Positions 11,698 to 64,000 of a stretch of 64,000 bases of DNA are shown one piece after another. Both the position numbers and the translations under genes were made by a program. The DNA comes from Hyposmocoma kahamanoa (lineage: Eukaryota; Arthropoda; Insecta; Lepidoptera; Cosmopterigidae). Where the stretch lies: the NCBI RefSeq assembly GCF_003589595.1, contig NW_020653766.1, forward strand, positions 1,916,313 through 1,980,312, written 5' to 3'. Position 1 is the first letter of the stretch. Every line of letters begins with the position of its first letter. The notes below the pieces were generated by a model, which ran no database searches, had not been told where the DNA came from, and was given only the letters and a program-made list of their open reading frames with translations.

Positions 11698-12002
11698 TAA
11701 GGAAGGATAGAATTTTTAATCAGAACTAAAAAGAGCGTGTATAAGTTATGATTTATGAAATTATAATTGACAGAAGATTGAAGCACAGGAGTAGAGAGAA
11801 ATTAATAAACAACCTGATTTTCAGTAATTAACAAAAACGTGTTTGATCCATAGACACTTTTGATGTGGTAGATAAATAAACCCAAAATACACTGGAAAAC
11901 GCTTCTGATTGATTTATATCTCAGTAGATTTATGACACTTATCACCATAAAATGTGTTTTTGATGTTTAATAATAAAACTGCTTGATATAAGAGTATTAT
12001 AA

Positions 12003-12135
12003 TAAATACAGCGACATCTCTGTAAATTTTCTGGTAGCTGTACCTAAAGCTTAGTGAAGAAACTTCTAAAAGTTATCACAGATGGCGCTAACGCAGAAAA
12101 GCTGTTTAAACACTCAATACAAAGATAAAGATCTG
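12003..12135 (+). repeat. SINE-head fragment
   Basis: Matches the head of the tRNA-derived SINE family (gcgacatctct, tggtagctgta, cagatggcgct, acaaagat) and stops before the tRNA-like part. Confidence 0.6.
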
Positions 12136-12413
12136 CAACAGTGGGCCTAGTCTTGTTGTCCATCCAACATTCGTCTAAAACAATAATTGTCAATTTAATA
12201 ATACACGACCAAACTACACCAGTGCCCGCTCTCTGTGACCATACCACATGAGTAAAGAAAAGGAAAAAATATGACGACATAACATAAAACTACTTTATGT
12301 TAGATTTGGAATATACCACCCAGTTAAGAGACACAACAAATAATCGGAAAAGAAAAATCATAAAAAAAGAATATTTAGGACAATTCATTTGTAACAAAAT
12401 ATGCTGTCATATC

Positions 12414-12699
12414 CATTTGCTTACAAATAAATGGACGACGGGTCTAATACAAAAACCACGAAAAAAATGTCCCGAGTCAACCTATTTAAACGTAGTGACA
12501 TGTAAAGGAATATGAAAAAGCTAAAACGTTGAATTTAAATTGTAATGTCGTCGCAGTACTGTCTAATTTTGCTTGCTTCGCTGTCAGTCCAACAAACTAA
12601 GACTAAAGCTAGAATGACGCTCTGTATACGATTTTAACGCCTTATAAGTTCGGACACTTTTTAGCGCGGACCCGACGTCCATATAATTGTAAGTCAATG
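12414..12699 (-). mobile_element. hAT-like MITE family A, copy 4
   Basis: 286 bp, 8-bp target duplication gtcatatc on both sides. Reverse orientation relative to copy 5; the two flank exon 1. Confidence 0.92.
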
Positions 12700-12910
12700 G
12701 TCATATCATAAAGTTTTGTTTATTTAATTTTATCCCCCTGTGCCAACCCTACAAAAATAGGTATAAATTTTGCACGCTCTTTAGAAGCTTTTGTCTCTAT
12801 TCCTTTTCTTTACTCATGTGCTTAGAGGATGGAAAAAAATAAAGGAAAATAGCTGCCCTATCTACGGAATAAACTACCTACCTAAACCAGAATTGTAACA
12901 AACTTATGGC

Positions 12911-13093
12911 GGATTTCTTTAGCGTTGTATCATAATCATCGATAAGTCAATATCGACATGCAAATGTGTGGCTCGAATGTTGAAACTGTTTTTTATGTTT
13001 AATTTGTAGTCAGAGCTCATGTGGCCATGCCTTAGACTATTTGCATGTCGGTATCGACTTATCGATGATTATGGTACAACGCTAAAGAAATCC
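12911..13093. repeat. Foldback with 55-bp arms next to exon 1
   Basis: Left arm 12911-12965 and right arm 13039-13093 are reverse complements with few mismatches (ggatttctttagcgttgta against tacaacgctaaagaaatcc), loop about 73 bp. Weaker similarity (aaaggaaa, gatggaaa, agctgcc) extends the arms outward to about 12826 and 13135. Probably a foldback MITE. Confidence 0.88.
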
Positions 13094-13381
13094 GGGCAGC
13101 TCCTTTCCATCCTTTCCTTTATTTCCTTTACTTTCCCAGCTTGTGCTGTCAAACTGGTGTAAGATTTGTAAACACAGAAGTCATGATCGAGTATTGTGTC
13201 GTGGGTAGCCTAGTAAATCGTTTATCAAATAATTAGAAAACAACACGTAATTATATTAGCAAGATTTATCCTCTCATAAGGCATATTACGTAAACAATAC
13301 AAGCAAAAACAATATTAAGTGATAAGTATAACCGGCTCCGACAAAATATAATAACATAATTTCTCTTATTTTCAGATCAAG

Positions 13382-64000
<50,619 letters not shown>

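Larger units (their letters stand above)
1..13375. other. Upstream intron or 5' flank, repeat-filled, no coding exon seen
   Basis: No conserved coding segment was found on either strand. Because exon 1 starts with an acceptor, at least the right part is 5' intron. It holds four hAT-like MITE copies, SINEs, LINE 3' ends, the TAA-flanked element at 10394-11697, palindromes and a foldback at 12911-13093, listed separately. A TAAA/AATA microsatellite lies at about 50-80. The remainder is AT-rich without recognisable features. I cannot identify a promoter. Confidence 0.7.

Overview
The window is AT-rich eukaryotic DNA from an insect, most likely a moth or butterfly. The gene has insect-type protein sequence, small exons with GT-AG introns, and introns packed with short mobile elements of the kind common in lepidopteran genomes. 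I cannot name the species. A run of 400 Ns (52967-53366) marks an assembly gap.

There is one real gene, on the + strand: the pore-forming alpha-1 subunit of an L-type (Cav1) voltage-gated calcium channel, orthologous to Drosophila Ca-alpha1D. I could place 32 consecutive coding exon positions from 13376 to 63772, two of them as alternative pairs, with every splice phase agreeing. They give about 1460 residues: a proline-rich N-terminus, domain I (exons 1-7), the I-II linker with the beta-subunit-binding AID (exon 8), domain II (10-15), an acidic II-III linker (15-18), domain III (19-26) and domain IV through S6 (27-32). The four selectivity-filter glutamates (EEEE locus) are in exons 6, 14, 24 and 31. 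The EF-hand, IQ region and C-terminal tail lie beyond the right edge. The first coding exon has a splice acceptor just before its ATG, so a 5' UTR exon lies further upstream, probably outside the window.

Two exon positions are duplicated. Exons 18a and 18b both encode the end of the II-III linker, and their phases allow only one to be used. Exons 22a and 22b both encode segment IIIS5, are exactly 108 nt each and differ at 6 of 36 residues. Exon 15 also has an open read-through into its intron that would end the protein after domain II. These splice choices are the most interesting biology here.

The rest is intron or upstream DNA made largely of mobile elements: a hAT-like MITE family with nine copies and 8-bp target duplications (two copies flank exon 1 in opposite orientation), further MITE families with paired copies, a tRNA-derived SINE family, a Helitron-like interspersed repeat, a Tc1/mariner remnant, a TAA-flanked element containing a CTCA microsatellite, and 3' ends of several non-LTR retrotransposons. 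No second protein-coding gene and no convincing functional RNA gene was found.
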